A stretch of DNA of 64,000 nt from Flaveria trinervia (Eukaryota > Streptophyta > Magnoliopsida > Asterales > Asteraceae). Positions 33,823 through 45,788 of the stretch are shown piece by piece. The stretch spans positions 36,962,231-37,026,230 of the forward strand of contig CM046457.1 in assembly GCA_025506515.1 (NCBI GenBank), written 5' to 3'. The notes beneath the pieces are model-generated. The model ran no database searches and had not been told where the DNA came from. It was given only the letters and a program-made list of their open reading frames with translations. The position numbers and the translations under genes are program-made. Every line of letters starts with the position of its first letter. Position 1 is the stretch's first letter.

Positions 33823-34780
33823 TTGCGCAGCAACACTGTGACAAACCCTAATGCTCAAGTCGAAGCCATCACCACCAGGAGTGGCAAAACCACTCAAGGT
33901 GATGCACCCGCATTACAACCCATCCTTGAAGAAGTAGAAACTAAAACTCCAAGTAATGTGAATGATAAGCAAAAGCAACCTGTTGTTATTGAAGAACCAA
34001 CAAAGAAATACGTTCCACCACCACCATATGTTCCACCACCTCCATATCCAGGTCGTTTGAGACAACAAAGAATGGAGGCACAACATGAAAAATTCCTTGG
34101 GTTGTTCAAGCAACTCCATATCAATCTGCCCTTGGTGGAGGCCTTAGCACAAATGCCAAACTATGCTAAGTTTCTAAAAGGTGTCTTGCCAAACAAAAAG
34201 AAGCTGGAAGAGTTATCACACGTAGTTTTGAATGAGGAATGCTCTTTAGTTCTTCAAAACAAACTACCTCAAAAGATGACTGATCCAAGAAGTTTCACCA
34301 TACCTTGCCTAATAAGAAATCTTTCTGTCAGTAACGTGTTAGATAATTTAGGTGCAAGCATTAACCTTATGCCTTATGAGGTTTTTGAAAAATTAAACCT
34401 AGGTGAACCTACACCTACCCGTATGAGCATCCAGTTAGCTGACCATTCTGACAAATATCCGAGGGGCATCATTGAAATATCTTAGTTAAAATTGACAAAT
34501 TCGTATTTCACATTGATTTTGTGATCCTTGACATGGATGAAGACAAAAATGTTCCACTTATCCTAGGTCGACCTTTCTTAGCGACTGCTCGAGCCCTCAT
34601 TGATGATTGTATAGGCATACTCATGCTTAGAGTAGACGAGGAGGAAATAATTGTCAATATAGGCCAATCCATAAAACACCCTTAACATCATGATGACTAA
34701 CTCTAATACATTGACACTTGCGATTCGATCATAAGCCGTCATTTGAAGAAAACTCTTCAAAATGAAGCTTGCAACACTCA
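33823..34780 (+). pseudogene. Gag-protease region of Athila B with altered active site
   Basis: Open block 33823-34485 (220 codons): AITTRSGKTT at residues 15-24, Pro-rich VPPPPYVPPPPYPGRLRQQR, FLGLFKQLHINLPLVEAL, then the retropepsin segment VLDNLGASINLMPYEVFEKL. The usual Asp-Leu/Thr-Gly-Ala reads Asn-Leu-Gly-Ala, so the catalytic Asp is lost. After a stop and frame change, VPLILGRPFLATARALID at 34550-34604 is the conserved C-terminal protease motif. Confidence 0.8.
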
Positions 34781-35330
34781 ATTAATAGAAGTCTAAATCA
34801 CCGAACCCATCTGTGAGAACCAAATCATTCCAGAACTTGAAGTTGATGAAATAACACTTCATCAAGAAGCAATTGAGATCATTGAGCAAGATCTAGAACC
34901 GAAAGCCAAACCTTCTATAGAAGACCCTCCAGATTTAGAGCTCAAGAACTTCCATCTCATCTCGAATATGTTTTTCTTGAAAACACATCTCAACTTCCTG
35001 TCATAATCTCATTTGCCTTATCAATTGATGAGAAGAACAAGTTGCTCAATGTGCTAAAGTCACACGAACGAGCAATTGCAGGAAAATCATGGACATCAAG
35101 GGAATCAATCCATCCTTTTCCACTCATAAAATATTGATGGAGGAGAACTTCAAATCCGTCATTCAACCTGAAAGATGTTTAAACCTTTTTTTTGGAAAAG
35201 ATGCTGGTTAGATGTGAAGATTCTAACCTTTTTTTTAAATTGGGAAAAGTGCCATTTCATGGTTACGAAAGGTATAGTGTTAGGACACAAAATTTCTTGA
35301 GTAGGGCTTGAAGTTGATCAAGCCAAAGTC
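34781..35330 (+). pseudogene. RT remnant of Athila B: catalytic core deleted
   Basis: Upstream pieces of the protease-RT linker and the N-terminal RT edge are readable (KNKLLNVLKSHERAIAG in one frame, about 35030). Then PERCLNLFF at about 35170-35195 joins directly to MLVRCEDSNLF and WEKCHFMVTKGIVLGHKIS. In other Athila elements roughly 150-190 residues, including the FxDDFS catalytic motif, lie between these. Both sides of the junction carry AACCTTTTTTTT, a likely slippage or microhomology site. Confidence 0.7.
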
Positions 35331-36092
35331 GACACTATTTCTAAACTTCCGCATCCCACAACCGTGAAAGACATTAGAAGTTTCCTAGGACATGCAGGAT
35401 TCTATCGTCATTTCATCAAAGATTTCTGAAAAATCACTCGAGTAATGACTCAACTTCTTGAGAAAGATGCGTAATTCGTATTTTCTGATGAATGCATTAG
35501 TGCATTCAAATGTCTCAAGGATAGACTGGTAACCGCTCCAATCATGGTTTCCCCAGATTGGACGCTACCATTTGAACACATGTGTGACGCAAGTGAATTC
35601 GTGGTAGGAGCCGTATTAGGACAAAGGAAAGACAAGCAATTTCACCCAATTCACTATGCGTGCAAAACCCTAAACGACGCACAAGAAAACTATACCACCA
35701 CTGAAAAAGAACTTCTTGCGGTAGTTTTCGCATTTGACAAATTCCGCTCCTATCTCATCCTTTCAAAAGCAATTGTTTACACCGATCATGCAACCCTTCA
35801 TTATTTGTTCAAAAAACAAGATGCAAAGCTGAGATTGATTCATTGGATTCTTCTACTTCAAGAACTTGACATCGATATTTGTGATAAGAAGGAAGCAGAA
35901 AATCTAGCGGCTGATCATCTCTCGCGTCTTGAGGATTCAAGTCCTTCACAAACTGAGGAAGCCATAATAAACGACAATTTTCCGCACGAATTCCTTATGC
36001 ACATTCAATCCTCAATCGATGAACATCCTTGGTTCGCCGATTTTGCAAATAACTTAGCAAGCGGAATCCTTCTCAAAGGAATGACTTATTAG
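35331..36092 (+). pseudogene. RT thumb and RNase H of Athila B
   Basis: HPTTVKDIRSFLGHAGFYRHFIKDF is the RT connection. A long open block, 35544-36092, then carries the RNase H-like domain: CDASEFVVGAVLGQ (Asp), NYTTTEKELLAVVFAFDKFR (Glu), IVYTDHATLHYLF (Asp) and AENLAADHLSRLE at its end. All acidic positions are present. Stops at about 35427 and 35472 separate it from the connection. It matches Athila/Tat RNase H in order and motif. Confidence 0.8.
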
Positions 36093-37065
36093 CAAAAGAA
36101 GAAGTTCTTTACTGATATCAAACATTACTATTGGGAGGATCCGTATCTGTTCAGAATCGGTGCACACCAACTCAATCGAAGATGCGTATATAGAAGTGAA
36201 GCAGAACAAATTCTAAGGCACTGTCATGAAGGGCCCACATGAGGACACCATGGAGCAACCTTAACAGCTAAGAAAGTATTTGACTCTTGAGTTTACTGGC
36301 CCATGATCTTTAAAGATTCTCACAACATAGTACACACCTGTGATGCATGTTAAAGAGGAACCAATATCTCAACACGGGATGAGATCCCTCAAAAACCGGT
36401 TCAAGTATGCGAGATATTTTATATAGAGGGTATTGATTTCATCGGGCCATTCCTGGTGTCATTTGGCAATCTTTACATCTAGTAGTAGTTGATTATGTTT
36501 CAAAGGTGTCATTTGGCAATCTTTACATCTAGTAGTAGTTGATTACGTTTCAAAATGGGCTGAAGCTCAAGCCCTGCCTACTAATGATGCAAGAAACGTT
36601 GTGAAATTCCTCAAGAAACTATTTTCGCGTTTTGGTGCCCCCAAAGCTCTGATTAGTGACTGAGGAACTCATTTGTGTAACAATAAGCTTGAACGAGCTA
36701 TGGCACGTTATGGAGTTCACCATCACTTTACAACTGCTTACCATCCACAACTGAATGGGCAAGCCAAAGTCAATAACCGAGGCATCAAACTAATCCTTGA
36801 GAAAACTGTAGGTCAAAACCACAAGGACTGGTCTACAAAATTAGATGATGCATTATGGGCTTTTTGAACAGCCTATAAGACTCCCATCGGCACACATCGT
36901 TTAAACTAGTTTATGGGACGTCATGTCATCTAGCTGTGCAACTAGAGCACAAGGCCTTTTGCGCACTAAAAGCAACAAACTTGGACCAAAACCTTGCAGG
37001 AAAGAATCGATTCTTACCAATTCATGAATTGGAGGAAATGAGGAAACAAGCGTACAAAAACGCTA
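36093..37065 (+). pseudogene. Integrase of Athila B, zinc domain and core, interrupted
   Basis: H2C2 zinc domain LRHCHEGPT and GHHGATL, CDAC, with in-frame stops. Core: VDYVSKWAEAQALPTND (first Asp), APKALISD then a stop (second Asp), and NGQAKVNNRGIK, where the catalytic Glu of NGQAEV reads Lys. A 50-bp direct duplication at 36455-36554 shifts the frame at the first Asp. The tail MRKQAYKNA ends at the insertion of copia F and resumes at 50378. Confidence 0.85.
36455..36554 (+). repeat. 50-bp tandem duplication in Athila B integrase
   Basis: ggtgtcatttggcaatcttt to gttgatta(t/c)gtttcaaa occurs twice back to back, one mismatch between copies. Not a multiple of three, so it breaks the integrase frame. 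Confidence 0.95.
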
Positions 37066-37841
37066 TGCAGGATCGTTGAAGGGTTATAGTTACAACACAA
37101 CAACACAAAGAGAAGATTAACTAAACTTTAGTCCGACAGTAAACTGGATTAACCAAGATAAGATACTAAGAACACAAGTAATGCAAGAGACAGAACACAA
37201 AGAACACATGTATTTGGTTTTCAAGAATGTAGTATATTGCCTTCTCTATGTTCTATTACAAGTGTTACAAAAGCATATTTGAAAGATACAAGAACATGAG
37301 ATACTTATACTACATCCTACAGCGGCTATACTTTGAAAGCAAGCTGGATACAATTGACTAGACACAAACAAAATCAATTGTAGAGTCAAAAGGCAGATTG
37401 CCTTTTGACTTGTGACTATGACATGCCATAGCTCACATCCTAATCTATTACAAAAAGGATAAAGTACATAAAGTAGAAAGTTACAGACTCAACACCTCAA
37501 TGTACAGTTACAAAAAGCATGGACCTTTTCACCAACTCATGTAAGTTGGTGACTTGTAGAGGTGCAGCGGAAAGGTGTTCAGCTTTATGGAACATTACAT
37601 CAGATAAAGCATGTTACTAAAAGTCTTTGAAAGAAATCTGTCTTCATGAGTTGAAGCTTCGGAAGACTTTGTCTCTGAGGCTTCGGAAGACTTCATGTTT
37701 GGCTTCGGAAGATTACACACTTAGAGTACTTTTTTGTTTCATGTGTCAAACTTCCTAAGCTTCCTCTTTAATGCACTTGTGTAGCATGCAGGAAAGACTT
37801 AAGATGTTTAGGTTGCATCAGCCTCTTCATTAATCTCTACA
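37066..37841 (-). repeat. 3' LTR of copia F
   Basis: On the minus strand it starts TGTAGAGATTAATG and ends CGATCCTGCA. CTTCGGAAG palindromes at 37650-37715. A TATA-like GTAGTATAAGTATC is read near 37297-37310 on the minus strand. It lacks about 22 bp relative to the 5' LTR, including one palindrome copy. Confidence 0.95.
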
Positions 37842-37853
37842 AACTCCCCCTAG
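37842..37853 (-). other. Polypurine tract of copia F
   Basis: Minus strand CCTAGGGGGAGTT immediately before the 3' LTR, the same as in copia A. Confidence 0.9.
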
Positions 37854-37882
37854 GCTCATGCTACCAAAACACTTTGAAAACT

Positions 37883-40800
37883 TCAGATATTAACAGTCCT
37901 TATTACGATGATCACTATTCCTTTCTTTATAAGATGATGAGGATCCTTCAGGCTGTCAAAGTGTCTTCTCATGTCAAAGATGTCATGCAGAGGCAACTGA
38001 AACATATCTTGCCATGTATAAATGTCTTCAATGCCTTGATCTCTAATAACATGCCATCTTTCTGGATTTGTGGTGAATGTCCAAGACAAGATGGGTCTTC
38101 CTATTGCTAGAGGAGCTATTTTAATTGGAGTTGGTGTAGCTTCCTCTGGCTGCACATCCTCAGGCTGTTCTGATTCATCCTGAGGTTTTGAAGAGGGTGC
38201 AGGCTTCTTTTTCTTCTTAGGCTTTGGTCTAGAAGCCATCCTCTTCTTTCTCTTTCTAAATTTTAACTAAGAAGACTGGCCTGCAGTACCAGATTGATCT
38301 CTGTTGTCTCTCTCAGTTAGGACTTCCTCTCTCTCAGGTTCAGATGGAGAGGGAGGTTGACCCTATTGTGGATCAGAAGATGAAACTTGCTGAGCATTAG
38401 CAGGAGGTCCGGGTTGTGTTGTCTCTGTTTGTTCAACCTTAACCTCCACTCTTAATCTTCTGCTTGATTATCCATAGTGGATAGAGACATGGGTCCAAGT
38501 CTCCTTCCGGAGAATCCATACAGCTTCAAGAAGCTCATCATCCTCTGCCTGTCAGTAGACTTCTTCATGCTCTTTTGGATGATGACTCTTGTCTTTGCAG
38601 GTTCTTCCCTTAGCTTCCTCTTTGTTGTCTTTTTTCCTTGACTAACTCAAGCTCAAGTTGTTTTAAGTACTCAAACTCAATATAGTCATAAGGCAAGGGA
38701 AGGAGTGCATCTGCCTGATAGAGGCCTATGGCACTCAGGTAGTTAATCATCTTGATTCTGTCTTCTTCTTTATTTACCTGAGGTTCTTGTTGAACCACAT
38801 CCTCTTGTTCAAGACTTTCTTGAACTGGGGAGAGGGTAGGCATACCTTCCTATAGTCTTTTTCTTCTTCTGTCTTCTTTGAATTGTACTAGGAGTTTTGC
38901 ATCTTCTGCCTCCTTCTTCTCTCTTGACCTTCCCAGGTCAACCAGTTCATTCAACTAATCCAAGGGAAGAGAAATGGCACTATCTATGTCTTAGTTCCTA
39001 GTCTGCAGATAGTTAATCCTGACTGCCCTTAACTCATCATTTTGAGTATCTGGTCTGGGGGCAACCCTGATTGTAGACTCCATGAGTCTTGAAGATTCAA
39101 CAGAGAAACTTTCTCCCCTTAGCCTCCTTTTCCTCTCCCTCTCCTCCTCCTCAGTCTCCTCAGATGTCACCTTTCTTTTCCCTTTGTCACTCACAGACCT
39201 TGTGACTCAGGGTGGAGAGAGCTTTGGACTTCATTGCTTGTTGCAGCATCTGAGCTCAGGCCAGAGAGAGGTTGAGAAGCACCTTCACCAGCAGGTGTCT
39301 CAGAAGGAATATGGATATCTACAGTAGTTGGAGATGATGAGACAGGGCTCTCAGGTTCTGTCACTGGGCCTTGAGTCAAGGTTTCCCTTATGAAGCTAAT
39401 CTTAGCGTCTGCCTCAACATCCAGTTGACCGATGACATTTCCTGATTGCCTAACTCTCCTTCTTTAGCTGAACTCTGTAGTGATCCTGTCTTGGATTCTT
39501 TTAGCCAGTCTGTCAGCATGTTTTGATTGGCTTGGGTTGAAAAGTGGCATGTTGACTAGATCCAGACCTTCATAGTAGTCCACGGTCTGAAAATTTAAGA
39601 CTTCTTGTTGTCCTTCAACTCTTATGATGATTAGGGCCTTCCTGTTGTTGTCATACCTCCACCCAATGATGTGATTCAAAGATGGTGAAGGTGACACAGC
39701 CCTTGGTATCCCATCCTCAAACATACTCTATATGAAGGAGTCTGTGTAGTCCACATCAATGTGAACTAGAGGAAGTTGTTGAGAATGCATAGTTGCAAGT
39801 GAGAATGGTGAGTCCACAATGTCCATTCTCTCTGAAGAACTCCCAGGTTCTGCGATTGTTATGACTTTCTCCCCCTTTTTGGTAGCATCACCCACTTGCA
39901 TAGGTGAGCTGGAAGATAGGTCAATCACATTCACAGGTTCTTGTGTTCCTAGTTGAGCTCTCCTTAAGGGTCTCCCAGCTAGTTTTTCCTTAAGATATTA
40001 AATCTCAAGTTGCTGATCATTGATCCTGTTGTGTAAGGTAGTCACATGAGATTCAAGGTGACTGACCTTTGAGACTAGGTAAGTGCATTTTTTGACAGTT
40101 TTTGCACGACTAGTCTCATATTCCCCTCATCTTCATTAGAAGATTCATTGGGGAATGAGATGATTGGACTAGAGTCCTCTCTCTCACACCAGCTTGAGGT
40201 TCTTGGTTGCTGGTTTTCCTCTGCTCACTAGCAGTCTTAGTTGAGATGTCAGTGGGCTGAGTTGCCATGGTTGAGGTCTTAATAATGTAATCACTTTCAG
40301 AAGTGAGAGCCTCTTCCATATGGACATCCTGAATAGGTTCAGAAGTGTCCACCTCAGTTGTAGGTGACTGATGTGGGATAGATGTAGGAGACTCAGGAGT
40401 ACTCATCTCTCTTTGAGTAGTGGGAAAGAAGAGAGATTCATTATACTCACTAAAACCTATATCTTCATGAGTATAGAATTCAAGGTTTGGAATTGGTTGT
40501 TTGAGATCTATAGGCTGGGGATGGTAACTGTCCCCTGAAGGTTGATCACTTAAGTGTTGAGACTCAGAGTGATGGCTTAAGGTGGTTGGGCTAATGAGCT
40601 CATCAGGCTGAGCATGAGGAACCTCAGTACTGATTCTTGAAGAGATGGGAGTGGTTTGCTCCTCAAGAGAAGTGGGACATCCAGTGTCCACTTCTTCCGG
40701 TATGGTTGAGTATATGGGGGCCTCCATAGACTGAATAGCCTGAGCAGGGGTTCGTTTGGATTTTCTTTGGTAGGTGATGGAGATTTGAGGCTGTGTAGGT

Positions 40801-41640
40801 GGTTGGAAGGTAGCAGGTGTGGGTTCAACACTAGCTTATGTTGCTAGGTTGTCACCTTGAGCAATGAGCTCTAACATTTTTGGGACTAGAGCTGTTTCTA
40901 CCCCAGAGAATCCAACAGTGGCCTTTCTTAGTATTTTAAAGACGCCGGCTTCATCTGTCCCAATTTAAGAATGTTATCTGTTTCCCTCAACTATGATCCC
41001 AGTTCACAGTTAAGAATGTACTCGACATATCTAGGAAACATGTAATATTCTAAGGAGTCTAAATTTGCATGTAAATTAGTATAGACAAATTAAGAATACC
41101 TGAATTTGACCCCTTGAACCATTCCATGAATTATGAAGGAGAGATCCTCAAGAATCTAGTCCCATCCACCATGCTTGTTTGATAAGATGTGGATGACCAC
41201 ATGGAGCAGGAATATCCATTGGGATGAGACCTTCCTTTTCCTAAAGGTCTTTACAGAGAAATCTCCCTCATATCCCATATGCTCAAAGGAAAGATTGACA
41301 GCTTCCTTTAGAAAGAACACCTCACCTTCTTCATCATCCAGCTGAAGACGCATGTTGATGATGGCCGGAGTGATGAAGACTGTTCTCCTCTGCATTGTGG
41401 CTGATAGTGCCTTCTCCCCATCCAAAACAACCTCTTGGTAGGTTTTCCAAAAATCTAGCAGATGATCCTCATAGAGTGGAGGATCAATGGTTAGGGAGGT
41501 GAAGTAGTTTGACAGAGACAAGAAACGACATACCTCTGAGAAATTAGGATCTTTCTCAGAGCTTAATAGAGCAACCTGATTTGTTGTCTGTGTAGCTGCA
41601 TGGTAAAGTTAGGATCATTTCTGTGAGCAAGGTTGGCCAT
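37883..41640 (-). pseudogene. Third (envelope-position) ORF of copia F
   Basis: About 1,250 codons. Start chosen at MANLAHRNDPNFTMQL (41640). Main open blocks, downward: 41156-41521, 40116-40727, 39464-39724, 39191-39379, 38991-39194, 38610-38843, 37883-38239. The N-terminal ~170 residues are globular (DHLLDFWKTYQEVV, FEHMGYEGDFSVKTF). The middle is Ser/Thr/Pro/Glu-rich; a Lys-rich RPKPKKKKK run is followed by a final conserved WTFTTNPERWHVIRDQGIE segment. Shared with copia A and B. No membrane segment or signal peptide seen. Function unknown. Confidence 0.75.
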
Positions 41641-41749
41641 TTTGAAGTAGCTTAAGGATGAAGAAAGAAGAGAAAGAAATTTCAGAGAGAAATTTGGGTT
41701 TTTAGGTTTGGAGAAAGAAGAAATTGATGGTTTGATAGAAAACAAGTTT

Positions 41750-42680
41750 AACCTTTTAAACTTTCTGAAAACCGCAGCGGAAGTATAGCTTTATAACATG
41801 TTAATAAGCTGAAAATTTCATGTTCTAAATGATGTTTTAAGATGGAAAAACAAACCCAAATCAAATGGATCTTTAATATGTGAATAAACAAGCTATTAAC
41901 GTATGTAAAATCTACATAAAATCACAGCTTCAATGAGCTGTGATATCTACCTTTTTCAGCAGCAAAAACGACCAAAGAAAAAGGATTTTGGATGCTTAGA
42001 TCGGCCAAGACTTCAAGTGTAGAGGTCCTCAATCCCATATACCCCAAGCCCTTTGCTAAACACTTTCTTGATAGGAAGAACACCACCAAAATCACTCCTA
42101 AAACTCTCCTTTTCTTGCTGCCTGGCCGAAAAATTTGAGAGAAAGAGAGAGGTGTTTTGTCTATTGCATGTAATAATGAGAGGATTGAGAAAGTTGAAAG
42201 ACCAAGACAAGTTAATGTGTGTGTTTTTTTCAAAGCAAAAATGGTCCAATGGTAAAAAAGGGGGGCGGCCAAAATCAAGTTCAAAAGGGGTTTTCCCCCT
42301 TTTAAACAAGACACACTCACACATTAAAAGTATTGTTAACTAGACATACAATTAACAATTTAATTGTATGTACAAGTTATATAACTTATACAATTAACCA
42401 TTTAACTTATAAGTTTTAATTTCTCATAATTATTTGGTGTCATCTAACTAATTTAAATAACACTTCAAATAATATTATTGAACAAAATATCCTAATAAGT
42501 TGTTCCCTCTCATATGCAACTTATTTAGAAAACCCATTTTCTAAATTGGTGTAAATATTTAATTGGATGATCACATCATCAAATAAATATTAATTGGTGT
42601 TTGTAAGCTTGTTATTGGGTATAACCCGACTTGGATCATAACGTACTAACCACATCAATATTCTAAGTGTCTTGGGCACA
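41750..42680 (-). mobile_element. AT-rich insertion, possible solo copia LTR, in the copia F spacer
   Basis: Non-coding, unlike its flanks. On the minus strand it begins TGTGCCCAAGACAC at 42680, has GTTATACCCAATAACAAGC, a GA/CT-rich stretch with CGGCC near 42120, and CTTCCGCTGCGGTT near 41775, features I associate with copia LTRs in composite-family genomes. I found no clean target duplication, so both the boundaries and the assignment are uncertain. Two overlapping minus frames at 41922-42324 are not supported as genes. Confidence 0.35.
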
Positions 42681-42714
42681 CTGAATCCTACACAAATCAT
42701 AGAAAGAGGGAGAA

Positions 42715-43200
42715 ACCATTGAGTATATATGTGAAAAGGATTTCAGATAAAGTTTAATGAAAGAGAATAAACTTAGAAATCAGGATGTTGGTCCCACCTC
42801 TGAAAAAGTAGTGTACTTTTGCTCAAAAAGTAGTTTTCTTGGAATTCAAAAGGCTTCCGAAGGTTAATTATCTTCGGAAGTTTTAATTAAAAAGCTTCCG
42901 AAGCTAAAATGACTTCGGAAGAATTTCCTGAGAGATTTGAGAATTTTGCTTCGGAAGAGAAATTAAAACTTGAATGCTTTGTATGTAAAACTACAAAGCT
43001 TCCGAGAGTTAATTTTGCTTCGGAAGTAAATGGTTCTTAAAAATAAGTAAGTGTCTGAGACAAAAATTTAAGCTTCGGAAGATAAATCTGAGAGCTCTTC
43101 CGAAGGTAATTTCTTAGACAGTTATTTATTTTGAAGATATGATTTGCTTTCAAAGTTAAAAGTATAACTTCCGAAGTATGAAATTTTCAAATAATCTAAG
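42715..43200 (-). promoter_or_regulatory. Spacer of copia F: CTTCCGAAG palindrome array and TATA-like box
   Basis: Between RNase H and the third ORF. At least ten copies of CTTCCGAAG / CTTCGGAAG lie at 42848-43175, the same palindrome as in both LTRs. Reading the minus strand, a TATA-like CACATATATACTC follows at about 42723-42735. Order and motif sharing parallel the copia B spacer. Probable internal promoter (inference). Confidence 0.45.
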
Positions 43201-43320
43201 GAAAGTCTTCAGAAAAAGATTTTAATCCAAGAAAAACATGAGCTTATGAAAGTGATGAACTAGACAACTTAGGACACACATAATTTTTAAGAAATAATAA
43301 GAATTAGTTTTAAGAAATGC

Positions 43321-43880
43321 TTACTCAAAGTTTATCATCCCAATAGCTGATATTAGATATTTAAATCTCTGTTCATCAAAAGCCTTTGTAAACAGATCAG
43401 CATATTGTTCATCTGTGTGAACCTTGACTAGTTCAATTAATCCCTTTTCATAGTTATCTCTTATTAATGACACCTGATATTGATATGCTTTGTCCTTGAG
43501 TGCTGCACAGGATTCTCTTTGATTGAGATACCACTATTGTTGTCTATGTGAATGGGAGTCTCCTTGAAGTTTAATCCATAGTCTAGCATTTGATTCTGAA
43601 TCCAAAGCACCTAAGCACAGTAGCTAGCAGCAACAATGTATTCAACTTCAACAGTTGATGTAGAGACACATGATTGTTTCTTGCATTGCCATGAGACAAC
43701 CCTTCCACCAAGAAATTGACATCCCCCAGATGTAGACTTTGCAGTCATGTTGCAACCACCATAATCACTATTTGTACAGGCATACAGATTGAAGTTAGAA
43801 TTCTTGGGATACCATAGGCCAAGTGTTGATGCACCTTTGAGGTATCTTAGAATCCTCTTGACATCTTACACAAATGGTTG
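43321..43880 (-). pseudogene. RNase H of copia F
   Basis: Minus-strand reading: VKRILRYLKGASTLGLWYP, NSDYGGC, KSTSGGCQFLGGRVVSWQ, VSTSTVEVEYIVAA, HIDNNSGIS, ending in a GMINFE-type terminus and stop at 43321. The first Asp of the usual SDSDYGG is kept in altered context (TNSDYGG), and the Glu of TAEAEY is TVEVEY. A 25-bp near-duplication at 43857-43903 shifts the frame where RT joins RNase H. Confidence 0.75.
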
Positions 43881-44747
43881 GCTTGATATCTTACACAAAT
43901 GCATGTGGCAAACATGATATCAGGCCTACTAGCAGTAAGATACATAAGAGACCCAATCATAGCCGTGTATAAGTGTTCATCTACACACTCCCCCTCAAGA
44001 TCAGGACCAAGGGAGTGGTTTCTGGCTATGGCTGTCTTAGCAATCTTACAGTCAGCCATATTGAACCTCTTGAGTATGTCCTGAACATACTTTGACTGAC
44101 TTATGAAGATGCCATCTTCAACTTGCTTCACTTGAATTCCCAGAAAGAAATTGAGTTCCCCCATGGCACACATTTCAAATCTGTCTTTCATCAACTTCTC
44201 AAAGTCTTTGTAGAGCTTTGGATTAGTTAAACCAAAGATGATGTCATCCATATATACTTGAACTAGCAGTATGTCTTTTCCTTGTCCTTTGATGAATAGA
44301 GTTCCATCTATAGTACCTCTCCTGTATCCATGTTTACAGAGATACTCAGACAGTGTCTCATACCATATCCTGGGTGCCTGATGTAGCCCATAGAGAGCTT
44401 TGTCAAGCTTGCAGACATAATGAGGGTGATGAGGATCTACAAAACCAGGTGGATGTTTGACATTAAACCTCTTCATCTATCACTCCATATAAAAAGGCAC
44501 ACTTCACATCAAGTTGAAAGACCTTGACGTTCTTGGATGAAGCAAATGCCAGGAATATCCTAATAGCCTCTAATCTTGCCACAAGAGCAAAGACATTAGT
44601 GTAGTCATTCCCTTCTTCTTGTGTGTATCCTTGTACAACCAATTTAGCTTTGTTCTTGATGATGATGCCTCTATCATCTTTCTTGTTCCTAAACACCCAT
44701 TTGGTTCCAATGGTAGTCTTCCACAAGGAAGAGGACAAATGTTCCAA
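43847..44747 (-). pseudogene. Reverse transcriptase of copia F
   Basis: Two open blocks: 44463-44747 (GTKWVFRNKKDDRGIIIKNK, AKLVVQGYTQEEGNDYTNVF, VFQLDVKCAFLYGVIDEEV with the first Asp) and 43847-44476 (HYVCKLDKALYGLHQAPRIW, VQVYMDDIIFGLTN with the DD pair, MCAMGELNFFLGIQVKQ, MIGSLMYLTASRPDIMFATC). YVDD reads YMDD, a functional variant in other RTs. One frameshift separates the blocks near 44465. Confidence 0.85.
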
Positions 44748-45788
44748 ACTTTTTTCCTTTTGAATTGAAGCAGCTCTTGTTGCATAGCTTCAACCCAACT
44801 TCCATCTTTTAGTGATTCATCAACTTTCTTTGGCTTTATCTGGGATAGAAAACAAGAGTGAAGACAAACATTTTCTTCATGGGTTTGTCCTCTTGTTTTT
44901 ACCCCTGAGACAACATCTCTAATGATGTTTATGGTAGGGTGAGACTTATGGATCCTAAGCTGAGGGATCACAGCAAGTTGTTGAGAAAGATTTAAAATAA
45001 AGAAATTTAGATCTGGCATGGATGTTTCTCCCACCACATCAGCATGCTTTTCAAGTGAAACTTGATCCAAGCAGTGTGTTATATTATTGATGTGCTCATC
45101 AATGGTGTGGTTAGTGGCATCAAGAAATTCTTGGTCACTATCACCACCACCATTGTTGTCTTCCATAATTGAGGTATTCTTACCTTGTTGTGGAGCCTCT
45201 AAGCTGGAATTTGAAGGCATACTAGATGTATCAGCTAAATTTGTCATTGTTGTGCTGATAGAAACCTCATTTGCAGAAGTGGTTCCAACTGGAGCTGAAG
45301 ATATATGACTTGAAGATCTTTCTAGCTCAAATCTTGGATCAAGATCACATGTATTTAAATTTTCTGCAGATCCTGAAACATTCTCACAAGATTTTTTAAA
45401 ACAGTTAGTAACCAATCAAGATCAAATAACCAATCCGGACCAGAACCAGCAACTCAGGTGTGTGTTCATTGAAAGTCACATTGGCTGACTCCTCAACAAT
45501 TCTAGTTCTGAGATTGTATACTCTATAAGCCTTTGTTTGGGAAGAGTATCCAATAAAGTGTCCATCATTTGATTACTCGGCAAACTTGGCAATTTGATCT
45601 TTGGTATTGAAGATGGTGTAAGGACATCCAAATGACCTGAGAAAACCAATGAAAGGTTTCCTCTTGTGCCAAAGTTCATAAGGAGTCTTGCCATGAGTCT
45701 TAACCACTAAAACTCTATTCTGCACATAGCAAGCAGTGTTGACTACCTCTGCCCAGAAGCTGATAGGCAGTTTAGAGTCAGACAGCAT
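44570..45788 (-). pseudogene. Integrase C-terminus and linker of copia F
   Basis: 45573-45788 reads MLSDSKLPISFWAEVVNTAC, RVLVVKTHGKTPYELW and FLRSFGCPYTIFN, the copia integrase C-terminal region; IVEESANVTFNEHTPEL-type sequence follows near 45450-45510 in another frame. 44570-45415 is the Ser/Thr-rich linker leading to LKDGSWVEAMQQELLQFKRK, the RT start. Several frame changes. Confidence 0.75.

Noticed and set aside
42013..42324. Possible gene on the minus strand (MCECVLFKRGK...)
   Set aside because: Two overlapping frames of similar length with low-complexity composition and no homology to the surrounding element; more likely LTR-like non-coding DNA.
45087..45308. Plus-strand frames inside copia F (also 46939-47351 and 48353-48730)
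   Set aside because: Antisense shadows of the minus-strand gag-pol frames.
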